From NCBI GenBank assembly GCA_963662155.1, contig OY759269.1, positions 15,822,763-15,886,762 of the forward strand: a stretch of 64,000 bases of DNA. The letters run 5' to 3'. The first letter of the stretch is position 1. The number at the start of each line of letters is the position of its first letter. A model generated the notes under the pieces. That model was not told the DNA's origin and did not search any database. It was given only the letters and a program-made list of their open reading frames with translations. Origin of the DNA: Lamellibrachia columna (lineage: Eukaryota > Annelida > Polychaeta > Sabellida > Siboglinidae). The translations under genes and the position numbers were made by a program. Positions 1-10,030 of this stretch are shown in pieces.

Positions 1-1440
1 CCCATTGGCAATTATAAAAATTCACTGGTAAATGCACTCATAATGCGCAATTGTCACTATACTATGGACTATTTATGTGGGTAAAGGCGGATGGATCGTA
101 AATTTAGTCTTTGACAAACAAAAGCCACAGAGTGGTTCAACACTCAATTCTTCCACTGCTACCTCCTTTGGATGCGTTTTTCTGAAAGGTATGCGATTTT
201 ATTGAATAAAACACAGCATGTGTGTTAATAATGGACACATGTGCTGTAAAATGTTGAAAAAAATCCTAGGAAAATAGTTTGCAGGAATGCTAAGAAACGA
301 CCGTTACGAAGGCTGCCTATTTGAAAATCAAACGTGGTTTCAACCATTTTCTATGGATGGGGTATGCGCTAGATAAATATATAAAAGATATAAAAAACCA
401 TGGATAATTTAATTGTTTTATGTACTTTATTAAGTCGCGAAAAACCACAATTCACATCAATTTCGACAATATTAAATATATTACCAACACGGAGTAATAT
501 CACTCGGTAAAACTTGGCCAACATTTTCATTTACAAGTATTTATTTTATCTCAATGGAAATGAAAAACAAATTCCGGTGCACATGTCTGACATAGAAACA
601 GCTACTTCAGAGCAAAATTAGCAAAACTGTAAAAAAAACCTGGGTTAATGTCATTTCAGTAACAGTTGGCCAGCATGTTCATTTATTAGTCATCGCTACA
701 TAGAAAAGTATCTTGAAATTACACGAGTTCCGAACTATATGTTCTCCATACGTTATCCGCCAGAGGCCGCTACTTAAATTACGTTTACTTTGTAATGTTT
801 TTTGGCTCTTATTTTTGTTTTTTACTAATACATGCATCAGTTGTGTTTATTGTTGACGCAGTTTCAATCGACAGTATAAATGTTGTGTTGATTTCATGTT
901 ATGACTACGATGCGCAGACCGATGCTTAGTTAGCTTGATTTCACGGTAGGCGCCTAACTTAAAAATACCAGTTGATACAACTCAATTTATGTTTAAAACG
1001 CCACCCTCAACTGATTTAGCCTATCGCAAATCCGGTTCGATGGTGTCCAAATATGTAGTGCGTTGACAGTTTAAGTAACATCCGCAGTCAAAATGTGCGT
1101 ATGTTTGTTAAAATAAGCGAATAACTTTAATCGTTAGATCCTGTAAGGCTCAAAATAGTGGATATCCAAAACGGTAAAAAGTTATGGGGTCAATGCTGAT
1201 CATGGACGTGACTTCCATCCTCTCGCTGATCACATGATAAAGTTACAACAGTAACAGAGACGGGAGCAGAATGACAGTAACAGATGCAGCTGCATGGAGG
1301 AGGGAAGAAGGTATTATGTGGGATAGAAAGGTGAAGAAGCAGCTAAAGGGAAGGAGTTGGAAGCCTGCTTCGTACCAGCTTGTGCATATGAGTAGTAGGT
1401 GACTAGTTCTCAATCATCAATTCCGGACGCCATGTGTCTG
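1..1440. other. AT-rich non-coding DNA, no gene seen
   Basis: No open reading frame of interest and no recognisable family on either strand. A short block near 190-225 has an AATAAA signal in both orientations (attttattgaataaaac), the same arrangement as at 6410-6424 beside element 1, but I cannot show that the flanks match. Confidence 0.5.
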
Positions 1441-2760
1441 AACCAATTCCGGTTGCGCGCGCAGCACACAAGAGTGCCCCCGAGCGGCTGTAGGAGCGCC
1501 CCCTGGCGAATGGAGATAACCCTAAATGTAACACTAACCTGTTGACGGCTGTGTAACCCTAAGTTTATGTCGTCTGCGGTGACCCCTGACCCCTAACCTG
1601 GAGAGGCGCGCGTGCTAACAGGGTCATTAATAACTGAGATCAAAGAGTCTGTTAACAGTGGTCATTAACAGGGTCATTAATAACTCAGATGAAAGGACCT
1701 AACGAGGAGACGAGAAACGAACAAAACACGATATCGTACGAGTGCACCAGCTGACGTAAGCCGCACCAGACGCGTCGTGGAAAGTGCACCATCAGCATAG
1801 TTTCTTTATATGTCAATATGTTAAAATAATGCGCTCTTACACTTTATCCATAACTCCTGCAGTTTAACAATAATTCCTACAATTTACCCATAATTCCCCT
1901 ATTGAATAAGAGTAAAGCAAATGTTATTAAATATTTTAAAATAATTACACAATATTGTCCACAAACGTTAGACAGAGGACTCTAAAGTCTCTTGCCATAC
2001 CGACGTACAGCTGACGTAAGCTATAAACGTGTCAGGACATGCAGCTGACGTAAGCCGCACACAGAACAATACCAAATAAGGAAATGCAGCTGACGTAAGC
2101 CGCACCAGACGCGTCGCGGAAAGTGTACCATCAATATTTTAAAATAATGCGCTCTTACACTTTACCCATAACTCCTACAGTTTACCCATAATTCCTAAAA
2201 TTTACCCATAATTCCTACAATTTACCCATACCTCCTGAAGTTTACCCATAACTCCTACAGTTTACCTATAACTCTTACAGTTTACCCATAACTCCTAAAG
2301 TTTACAAATAACTCCTACAGTTTATCCGTAACTCCTACAGTTTAGCCGTAACTCCTACAGTATAACAATTAAGCGTGGTTAGAAATCGACGCGACACCCT
2401 CCTATCGAATAAGAGTACGAGCAAATGGTATTAAATATTTAAAAATAATGACATAGGATATCATAGTAAAGCACTGTAATATTATTAAATATGGGTACAT
2501 TATTTTAAAATATTGACATATAACGAAAATATTAAATAGTAGAATAGGTCAAGGAACAAAAATGTAATTGTTCGTTCGAAGGTGGCGTTGAAGTCCGGCA
2601 TCAGGCATCGCTTTAGACTCAGTCTGCAGCGCGCTTTCTTATTTCGACCGTATTTGGTATTGTTCTGTGTAGTTCGGCTTACGTCAGCTGCGTGTGCGCG
2701 TTTAGAACTTTCGAACGAAGTCACGGAATGAATCTGAATCTATTAACTATTCTACGTACA
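1440..2760. mobile_element. Mosaic remnant of a third Polinton copy
   Basis: Three signals tie this block to the two larger elements. Positions 1947-1995 match the protease gene of element 1 (6721-6769) with 3 differences in 49 bp. Positions 1451-1465 carry the motif GGTTGCGCGCGCAGC found at the left edge of element 1 and, inverted, at the right edge of element 2. The 12-mer CAGCTGACGTAA occurs here five times and once in the early promoter of element 2. A GCGCCCCCTGGCG box lies at 1496-1508. No intact gene remains. The segment 2042-2076 is repeated in inverted form at 2654-2690, which suggests a collapsed or rearranged terminal region. Confidence 0.6.
1850..2365. repeat. 20-bp tandem repeat (tttacccataactcctacag)
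   Basis: A degenerate 20-bp unit recurs about ten times between 2155 and 2365, with a few earlier units at 1850-1900. It interrupts the Polinton remnant and carries no coding signal. Confidence 0.8.
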
Positions 2761-3390
2761 GTTTGCAGCATCTGCACTACCAGGCCTTTATTACCCACAT
2801 ACCAGCCCACTGCGCCATAACCGCTCTGACTCGATAAAGACAACTCTTCTCTCTACATCGGATTAACCCAACTATCATTGACGCTTAATGTAAAAAGGTA
2901 AGTGAAGAATTGATTATTTACTTTACATTCTTGACTGCTTTTTGTTTCCACAATGCTTGCTTATAACACTGTTTCACACATATGTACTCAAATGTTAAAA
3001 CAACCATGATGATCTTGCTACTGTTTCAATAAAGTGCACACACACACGCACATGCACACGCAAACGCACACCCAAACGCACACGCACATATGATGCTTGC
3101 TTATATAACACAGTTGTTTCAATAAAGCACACATATGTAGTGTAGTGTGTGTGTTCCTTCACCTAGCTATAAAAAGAAAGGGACTTTAGTTTCATACGGA
3201 TCGTGTTACTCACAGACCCCTTATATTCTGATTGACCAGGCGAGGCAAATTATTACCAAGATTAAACCTGTCTGGACTTCCGCACTGTGTGCAGTGACAC
3301 TCTGCTTTAATAAAAGATGCATGATTATATGAATAATAAAGATGCACTCAATACTTACTGCGTGCCGTGATTCCATCATGCTGTTGCCTT
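2760..3390. other. Intergenic DNA with CA-rich patches
   Basis: No gene seen. A phrase around 'tgtttcaataaagcacac' is present near 3023 and again near 3115, flanking short CA/CG-rich runs, so a small local duplication is likely. Confidence 0.5.
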
Positions 3391-3391
3391 A

Positions 3392-3534
<143 letters not shown>

Positions 3535-3639
3535 TTATTACATTGTATCCAGCCTTTCTTGCGGTTTTTACCATCTCAGCATACATTTGTATAATTTATG
3601 ACATTGTTTGCAGATTGTCTTGCTATTTTTCACCGTCTT

Positions 3640-4875
3640 AGCACTACCTCCAGCAACATCCTGGCTCCTGATACATTGCCTGTACCATACAGTCCTCTGC
3701 CTCTCCTACCTCCAACCACATCATGGCTCCTGATATATTGCGTCCACCATACTGTCTTCTGTCTCTCCTACCTCCAGCCACATCCTGGCTACTTACACAC
3801 TGCCTCCACCATACAGTCCTCTGTCTTTCCTTCCTCCAGCCACATCCTTGCTCATTACACACTGCCCCCGCCATACAGTCCTCTGTCTCTACTACCTCCA
3901 GCCACACCCTGGTTCTTTACACATCGTCTCCTCCATACAGTCCTCTGTCTCTCCTACCTCCAGCCACATCCTGGCTACTTACACACTGCCTCCACCATAC
4001 AGTCCTCTGTCTTTCCTTCCTCCAGCCACATCCTTGCTCCTTACACAATGCCCCCGCCATACACTCCTCTGTCTCTACTACCTCCAGCCACACCCTGGTT
4101 CTTTCCACATCGTCTCAACCATACAGTCCTCTGTCTCTCCTACTTCCAGCCACATCCTGGCTACTTACACACTGCCTCCACCATACAGTCCTCCGTCTTT
4201 CCTTCCTCCAGCCACATCCTTGCTCCTTACACACTGCCCCCGCCATACAGTCCTCTGTCTCTACTATCTCCAGCCACACCCTGGTTCTTTACACATCGTC
4301 TCCACCATACAGTCCTCTGTCTATCCTACCTCCAGCCACATCCTGGCTACTTACACACTGCCTCCACCATACAGTCCTCTGTCTTTCCTTCCTCCAGCCA
4401 CATCCTTGCTCCATACACACTGCCCCCGCCATACAGTCCTCTGTCTCTACTACCTCCAGCCACACCCTGGTTCTTTACACACTGCCTCCACCATACAGTC
4501 CTCTGTCTCTCCTACCTCCAACCACATCCTGGCTCTTTACACATTGCCTCCACCATACAGTCATCTGCCTCTCCTACCTCCAACCACATCCTGTCTCCTG
4601 ATTCATTGCGTCCACCATACTGTCCTTTGTCTCTCCTACCTACATCCACATCACGGCCCCTGATACATTGCCCCCGCCATACTCTATATTTCCTACCTCT
4701 AACCACATCCTGGCTCCTTACACACTGCCTCCACCATACATCCTCTGTCTCTACTACCTCCAGCCACATCCTGGCTCCTTAAACACTGCCTCCGCCACAT
4801 TGTGGCTCTTGATACATTGCGTCCACCAAAATGTCCTCTGTCTCTCCTACCTTCAGCCACATCCTGGCTCCTGTA
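3640..4875. repeat. 62-bp minisatellite, about 19 copies
   Basis: The anchor 'ccatacagtcctctgtct' recurs every 62 bp (3809, 3871, 3933, 3995 and so on). Units vary at a few positions and degrade toward both edges. Because 62 is not a multiple of three and the unit lacks stop codons in the forward direction, all three plus frames stay open for hundreds of bases, which produces long Pro/Ser/Leu/His-rich reading frames without any sign of being genes. Confidence 0.93.
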
Positions 4876-4959
4876 CATAAATATATACTGAGACGATGAT
4901 AAACAGCAAGACAGCTTCGAGACAGTGTCATAAAATAAATAAATGTACAGTCTGTATCT

Positions 4960-5820
4960 CCAACACACAGCTGTAAGATATAGTCACTACAACTCCAGTA
5001 CACAATTAGAATACACAGTTACTGCTAGAATACATGGCCAGTGCACCCTCAGTGCACATCTAGAATATATAGTTACTACACACTCTGTACACAGCTAAAA
5101 TACAAAATATTCACAGTATCTTCAGTACATTGCTATAATGCATTGTCACTACAACTCCAGTACACGATTAGAATACACAGTTACTGCTCACCCAAGACAC
5201 AGCTCGAATACATGGTCGCTGTTGTATCTCCACCACACAGCTGTAAGATATAGTCACTACAACTCCAGTACACAAATATAATACACAGATACTGCTAAAA
5301 TATATGGTCAGTGCACCCTCAGTACACATCTAGAATATATAGTCACTACACACTCTGTACACAGCTAAAATACAAAATATTCACAGTATCTCCAGTACAT
5401 AGCTATAATGCATTGTCACTACAACTCCAGTACACGGTTAGAATACACAGTTACTGCTCTCCCAGGACACAGCTCGAATATATGGTCGCTGCTGTATCTC
5501 CAGCACATAGCTGTAAGATATAGTCAATACAACTCCAGTACACAATTATAATACACAGTTACTGCTAGAATACATGGCCAGTGCACACTCAGTACACATC
5601 TAGAATATATAGTCACTACACACTCTGTACACAGCTAAAATACAAAATATTCACAGTATCTCCGGTACATAGCTATAATGCATGGACACTACAACTCCAG
5701 TACACGATTGGAATACACAGTTACTGCTCACACAGGACACAGCTCGAATACATGGTCGCTGCACCCTCAGTACATAACTGGAATACCTAGTCACTACACC
5801 CTCAGTAGATAGCTAGAATA
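4960..5820. repeat. 270-bp satellite, about 3.2 copies
   Basis: Blocks beginning near 5041, 5311 and 5581 are nearly identical and spaced exactly 270 bp. Each is itself built from shorter, diverged submotifs of the type 'agtacacagctagaatac' alternating with 'agtcactacaactcc', so this is a higher-order repeat. Confidence 0.92.
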
Positions 5821-5821
5821 T

Positions 5822-5886
5822 AAAATCACACAACTTCACACAACTTCACACAACTTCGCACAACTTCGCACAACTTCGAACAACTT
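5822..5886. repeat. 11-bp tandem repeat (cacaacttcRc)
   Basis: Five to six copies of an 11-bp unit lie between the 270-bp satellite and the AT run. Confidence 0.9.
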
Positions 5887-5897
5887 GGGTACACTCG

Positions 5898-6046
<149 letters not shown>

Positions 6047-6097
6047 TAGTAGTACCTTATAGCTTTTCAATCCTCACTTTTATCACAACTTCATCAT

Positions 6098-6572
6098 CCG
6101 GTTGCGCGCGCAGCCGGATGTACATAGCGCCATCTAGCGATTGACACGCGCGCCTCACGCGTGCAGCCCCCTAGCGGGTATTATAGCAACTGATGTGTGC
6201 AAGCGCACGTGCGCACGCGTGCGTGTGTGTGCGGTCTTCTGGATAACACGTGCGCTCTTTAGCGACTGCGACTGAATGGCGGGTGGGGAGATTTTTCGGG
6301 TAACAGGTGCGCTCTCTAGCGACTGCGACTGAATGACGGGCGGGGACACCTAACGGACTCATGTTTTTGACCTAGTAAGGAGACGAACAAAAGCGTACGG
6401 TGCACACGTATTTTATTGAATAAAACAAAGCGATAGCGATACAATTGTAACGACAACAGTACAAGCGTGTTCGAATGAATACAACGGGTATGATGACGAT
6501 GAGTTGACTTGCGGATGTCGACCATCGAGCCAGAGGTCGCGAACTTACGGGTGTCTCCACCTCGCCAGAGGT
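6098..6572. repeat. Candidate left terminal repeat of element 1
   Basis: The block starts with a GC-rich 16-mer (GGTTGCGCGCGCAGCC, 6100-6115) shared in inverted orientation with the right end of element 2. It continues with 'agcgccatct' and 'agccccctagcg' boxes and holds a 57-bp direct repeat (tgcgctct at 6251 and 6308). Polintons normally have long inverted terminal repeats, so this is the expected place. The exact end is not proven. Confidence 0.5.
6412..6418 (-). terminator. AATAAA polyadenylation signal after protease gene
   Basis: AATAAAA on the minus strand about 155 bp past the protease stop codon. The opposite strand also reads GAATAAAAC here, so the site could serve transcripts from both directions. 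Confidence 0.5.
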
Positions 6573-7052
6573 TCAGTACGATGTGCGATAGTATGGTGTA
6601 CCCTTTTTTAGTAGGTTAATCCAATCGAACACACGACAATCGTTAGCGACCAGATCAGTTCGGAATGCGTTTACGAAAGTTCTCATAGGAGCGCCGTTAC
6701 ATCGAAACATTATATAAGTCACACAATATTGTCCGCAAACGTTAGACAGTGGACTCTGAAGTCTCTTGCTATTATGAGTCCACTCGGAACAGTGTTTGTT
6801 CAAGAAGGCACTGAACACGGCGTGAAGAGGCGGTAGACCGTACGAACAGAAGTATTCGCCGCGTCCGTCGGAGGATAGGTACAGTGCTATCCAATGTTCG
6901 CCCGGTTCGTCGCTGTCGTCGGTGTTGCACACGAAGGCGATCGGCAAAGCGTCTATTGTTTTAGGCAGTCCGTCTTTGGGTACAACGCCGCCAAAGACGG
7001 ACGCGGTGTTCGGATCCATCGCCAGTAGACGAGCGATCTGCAGGGTGTCCAT
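6573..7052 (-). CDS. Adenain-like cysteine protease (virion maturation)
   Basis: A 159-residue protein of the adenovirus-protease family found in Polintons, where it is expected to cleave virion precursors. Visible are the His-Trp pair at residues 53-54 (GEHWIALYL) and the Gln99...Cys106 arrangement in 'LQSPLSNVCGQYC', with Cys106 the likely nucleophile. The acidic residue expected in the F-[DE]-x-[FY]-G motif after the histidine is not there: the text reads F-C-S-Y-G (residues 68-72), so Cys69 replaces it, and Glu66 is the nearest acid. The ATG at 7052 lies one base beyond the stop of the capsid gene, which suggests coupled expression. It is the last gene before the element end, as in many Polintons. 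Confidence 0.9.
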   Translation of the reverse strand: MDTLQIARLLAMDPNTASVFGGVVPKDGLPKTIDALPIAFVCNTDDSDEPGEHWIALYLSSDGRGEYFCSYGLPPLHAVFSAFLNKHCSEWTHNSKRLQSPLSNVCGQYCVTYIMFRCNGAPMRTFVNAFRTDLVANDCRVFDWINLLKKGTPYYRTSY

Positions 7053-7053
7053 C

Positions 7054-8370
7054 TCAGTAGTCGTAGATGACGTTGCGATTCTTGTCGATTTCCAGCACGG
7101 ATTCGAATTCGGCGTAGGCGACGACGTTCACGGTGGTCGGAAGTGCTGCTCGGAAATGAAATTCGATGCGCAGGTTGCCTTTTTGCACCAGATTGAAGCA
7201 GGGACCGTCGCACTGGTCGGGGGTCAGATCGAAACAGAAGAAGGTGTAACCGTCTCGGTAGTCGTCGCGAGTCAGACCGTTCCCTTCGTCCTGCCAGATC
7301 TTGCCGGTCGAGGTGAACAGGCTCGTGTAGTACCTGACGAAGAGGTTGTCCTCGAAGTTGGGCTGGAATGGTTTGGAAGGTATCTGACGTCCGTCCACGT
7401 ACACCGAGTGGAAGCCTATGGCGTTGTTCTTGGCGTGAAACGGGTTTTTATCGTACGCACCGTTGTAGGCGTCGTTGTCGATGCAGCACAGTACGAGACG
7501 TTTTGGCAGCGTGTTGAGGAACAGGTTCTCGTGCGTGTGCGATCGAGCTCCCGCGGGAATGGAGTACACCTTCATACTGACATTTCGTAACGCATACTTG
7601 ACCGTACTCTTATCGAGTGCTTTGATGTGAGCCAATTGCACGGCTGGATTGAGGGTGGCCTTCTTGACGAACAAGGTTGCATTGGTGATCGTTATCTTGT
7701 AATCGGGGGCTGCTCCTCCAGCCATCAACGCAAACGCCGGCTTACTACGCACCAGTCGTATCTTGAGGTCGACTCCGTTGATTAGGAATTTATCCTGTAG
7801 AAACATATCCACGTGGAGACGACCCATCATGTCGACCACACGACTGCCTGATATGTACTCTCGTCGAGTCACGAACCCGGGGTTAGGATCGCCTCCACCC
7901 GCCAGATCAACGGCGTTCATGCGACTAGCCTTGTCCTTGTACCACAGCTGATTCGTCAGCTGCGTCGACTTGGCGCCGACTCCGTAAGTCAACAGCGTTT
8001 CCACGAAGGCCCTATACGGATACGTGTTGGTCGACTGGGTCACGAGCGTGCCGTTCAGGAAGACGTCAACCTGACTAAACAGCGAATGCAGCCAGTTGTT
8101 CACCGGTCCTACGGGTGCAGCCGCGTCGAGATCGGCTCCGTTGGGTTGCCACACCTTCACCTGTATGTGTAGCATCGTGTTGGCGAGATCTATGTAATCA
8201 TCGCCCGAACCTGGGATGGAGAATTCTATCGGACCTCCAGAGTCCAGAGATGCCGTGGGTTGATGTTCCACCGTGTGACTGGCGATGATGCAGTTCTGAG
8301 TGGGAGGTACGGTAAAGAGATCCAGCTCGCTCTTGACTCCCTCACACGACTGTCTATGTACGAATGCCAT
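7054..8370 (-). CDS. Polinton major capsid protein (hexon-like)
   Basis: A 438-residue protein of the family often annotated in invertebrate genomes as F54H12.2-like, understood to be the Polinton capsid protein with a double jelly-roll fold. The N-terminus holds the conserved stretch leading into 'GPIEFSIPGSGDDYIDL' (residues about 46-62), typical of this family. There is no signal peptide or membrane segment. The start is the ATG at 8370, with a TATA box about 80 bp upstream (8450-8459). It is followed after one base by the protease gene. The fold assignment rests on family knowledge; the sequence shows only family-level similarity. The reading frame is intact. Element 2 has lost this gene. 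Confidence 0.87.
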   Translation of the reverse strand: MAFVHRQSCEGVKSELDLFTVPPTQNCIIASHTVEHQPTASLDSGGPIEFSIPGSGDDYIDLANTMLHIQVKVWQPNGADLDAAAPVGPVNNWLHSLFSQVDVFLNGTLVTQSTNTYPYRAFVETLLTYGVGAKSTQLTNQLWYKDKASRMNAVDLAGGGDPNPGFVTRREYISGSRVVDMMGRLHVDMFLQDKFLINGVDLKIRLVRSKPAFALMAGGAAPDYKITITNATLFVKKATLNPAVQLAHIKALDKSTVKYALRNVSMKVYSIPAGARSHTHENLFLNTLPKRLVLCCIDNDAYNGAYDKNPFHAKNNAIGFHSVYVDGRQIPSKPFQPNFEDNLFVRYYTSLFTSTGKIWQDEGNGLTRDDYRDGYTFFCFDLTPDQCDGPCFNLVQKGNLRIEFHFRAALPTTVNVVAYAEFESVLEIDKNRNVIYDY

Positions 8371-8449
8371 TGTTGATCTCTCGTTTCTTGAACGTCCGTC
8401 TCTCGCTTCGTCTCTTTACTATAGTGATTGTCGTCTTCGTGGGCGGTTG

Positions 8450-8459
8450 TTTTATATCC
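8450..8459 (-). promoter_or_regulatory. TATA box for the capsid/protease unit
   Basis: GGATATAAAA on the minus strand, about 80 bp before the capsid ATG and just downstream of the pX-like gene start region's end, in one of the few gaps between late genes. Confidence 0.6.
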
Positions 8460-8470
8460 TTAGTTAATAG

Positions 8471-8866
8471 TTATATACGAGCGTCATTGTCGAATATGTC
8501 GATCTCTCGTTTTTTTGACGTCCGTTTCTTGCGTCGATGCGTTACTGCGCTGATTCTCGCCTTCGCAGTCGGTCGCTTTATACGTTTACCCGGGGGAGGT
8601 CGAAGTCCCGTCAACACGGCATCGGTGACGCGTCGCTTGGCAGCCGTTTTTATGTTCTGACCCGATAAGACATCGCCGGCTATGCGAACGCCGGTCTTCA
8701 ACGCTCCCCTACCCAAAGCCACGGCGCCTCTCTTGAGGAGCGGCTTGACGCTGCGCAACAGACCGCCGAACAGACTGCCCAGTCCGTGACCTCGTTGGTA
8801 TTGCGCACCGGCGAAGTAGGGCAGCGCACCACCGGCCTGACGCGCGTAATAATCGTTGTAGTTCAT
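8471..8866 (-). CDS. Basic core-like (pX/pVI-type) virion protein
   Basis: A 131-residue, strongly basic protein. Residues 5-30 are Gly/Tyr/Ala-rich and lead into 'HGLGSLFGGLLRSVKPLLKR' (residues 27-46), which would form an amphipathic helix. A second Gly/Ala-rich helix follows, then a Lys/Arg-rich tail (RRKKRTSKKR) before an acidic C-terminus. This layout resembles the small DNA-core or membrane-active minor capsid proteins found next to penton genes in Polintons and adintoviruses. The ATG overlaps the penton stop (TAATG), an arrangement suited to termination-reinitiation. Function is inferred from position and composition. Element 2 lacks it. Confidence 0.7.
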   Translation of the reverse strand: MNYNDYYARQAGGALPYFAGAQYQRGHGLGSLFGGLLRSVKPLLKRGAVALGRGALKTGVRIAGDVLSGQNIKTAAKRRVTDAVLTGLRPPPGKRIKRPTAKARISAVTHRRKKRTSKKREIDIFDNDARI

Positions 8867-9708
8867 TAGAACAGTCCTGTCTTGTGTCGACGAAAATGAA
8901 GCGTCACCGTCACTCGACCGTATTCGAATGGCACGCGTCGACCCATGTCGTCTCTTATATCCACTTCGATCGAGTGGAAGTTCGAGCGCAACAGAGGTAT
9001 GTAGTGAACGTTAGTGAAACGTTCGGACACCCTGTCACCGTGACGTCCGCTAATCGGAATGGATCGCAACAGTGGCGCGAGAGTGTCACCCACTATACGA
9101 GACTCCACGACGTCCGTGTATACGTATAGGGTGTTGAACCCCTGCGTCATGTCCACCACGTCGGGGGCTTCGATGTGGAAAGGGTACGAGGAGTCGGAAG
9201 TTCGAGAGACGGAGTCGAGCGACGACGTGGACGTAGCAGTCGTTTCCTTTCCGGTGACCACTTTCTTGTGGAATCCTAACATGGAAGTAGTCGAACTGTG
9301 GTACGGTATGGTGAACCTGGTGTTCTCCGTCATGTGTAACGTCATTTTTTGAGTGACGGAACTATAGCTCATTTGAGCTCGTGCCTTCTCCGCTCTCAGA
9401 CTGTACAGTCCGTTGTTGACGTGGTTCATCAATGTTAACGGATCGTCGTAATATCCACACGACAATTTCGCGCGTCGAGTCACGTCGGGAACATCGATCT
9501 CTTTGACCTCTTCGAGGAATAACCAGACATCGTCCTCCGTGACGTTGTACCAAGTGTGCGAATACTGCATCTCTGTCAATCCGCACTCCCACTCGCCGAC
9601 CAGATCGACGCAGTGAGGCAGCTCCGTGACGTAATGGGTCAAGGTGTTGTCGGGGTGCATCTTCATAGAAGCGTTGCTAGGCAGCGTCATGTAGAAATCA
9701 GTCGTCAT
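8866..9708 (-). CDS. Polinton minor capsid protein (penton-like)
   Basis: A 280-residue protein of the Polinton penton family, predicted to be a single jelly-roll capsomer at the particle vertices. It begins 'MTTDFYMTLPSNASMKMHPD' and has the diagnostic C-terminal block with 'NVHYIPL' followed by 'GRRVPFEYGRVTVTLHFRR' (about residues 253-272). The ATG at 9708 lies inside the end of the upstream membrane-protein gene (11-nt overlap) and the stop overlaps the pX-like ATG, so three late genes run without spacers. The frame is intact. The gene is absent from element 2. Confidence 0.85.
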   Translation of the reverse strand: MTTDFYMTLPSNASMKMHPDNTLTHYVTELPHCVDLVGEWECGLTEMQYSHTWYNVTEDDVWLFLEEVKEIDVPDVTRRAKLSCGYYDDPLTLMNHVNNGLYSLRAEKARAQMSYSSVTQKMTLHMTENTRFTIPYHSSTTSMLGFHKKVVTGKETTATSTSSLDSVSRTSDSSYPFHIEAPDVVDMTQGFNTLYVYTDVVESRIVGDTLAPLLRSIPISGRHGDRVSERFTNVHYIPLLRSNFHSIEVDIRDDMGRRVPFEYGRVTVTLHFRRHKTGLF

Positions 9709-9994
9709 TGCGTTTCAACGTGGGATTGGGTAGTAGATAGCCCAACGAGCTACTCAACAGAGCCGTCCACAGATTAGAATCGTCGTGACCGACAGTCAGG
9801 TTGTAGATGCTTATCACGATGACCGTGTACAAGATGACGATCTGACACAGAAACACTATCTCCTCTTTGGGACACTTGATACAGAACAGATGCCAAGGAG
9901 TGCTGTCGTTCGATGCGTCGGTGCAATCCTCCCCCTCCTTCTCCTCCTCCTCCTCCTCTACGACGACAGTGTGCGGTGCCGTGTCTTGATCCAT
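9698..9994 (-). CDS. Single-pass membrane protein of Polintons
   Basis: A 98-residue protein with an acidic N-terminus (a run of Glu at 13-19), a Cys-containing segment (FCIKCPKEE, about 37-45), one hydrophobic helix (about 46-66), and the conserved tail 'WTALLSSSLGYLLPNPTLKR' (residues 76-95). Small proteins with this LLSSxLGYLLPNP tail recur beside penton genes in invertebrate Polintons; their role is unknown to me. A TATA box sits at 10021-10030, only about 30 bp before the ATG, so the leader would be very short. Confidence 0.7.
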   Translation of the reverse strand: MDQDTAPHTVVVEEEEEEKEGEDCTDASNDSTPWHLFCIKCPKEEIVFLCQIVILYTVIVISIYNLTVGHDDSNLWTALLSSSLGYLLPNPTLKRNDD

Positions 9995-10020
9995 AATGAC
10001 AATCCGTCTCGCGTCGTTTA

Positions 10021-10030
10021 GTCTTTATAG
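10021..10030 (-). promoter_or_regulatory. TATA box for membrane protein/penton/pX unit
   Basis: CTATAAAGAC on the minus strand. It overlaps the last codons of the integrase gene and lies about 30 bp before the membrane-protein ATG. Confidence 0.55.

Noticed and set aside
3598..4782. 394-residue plus-strand open frame rich in Pro, Ser, Leu
   Set aside because: It follows the 62-bp minisatellite; the two other plus frames are equally open, so it is a product of the repeat and not a gene.
6922..7590. 222-residue plus-strand frame over protease and capsid genes
   Set aside because: Antisense shadow created by codon bias of the capsid gene.
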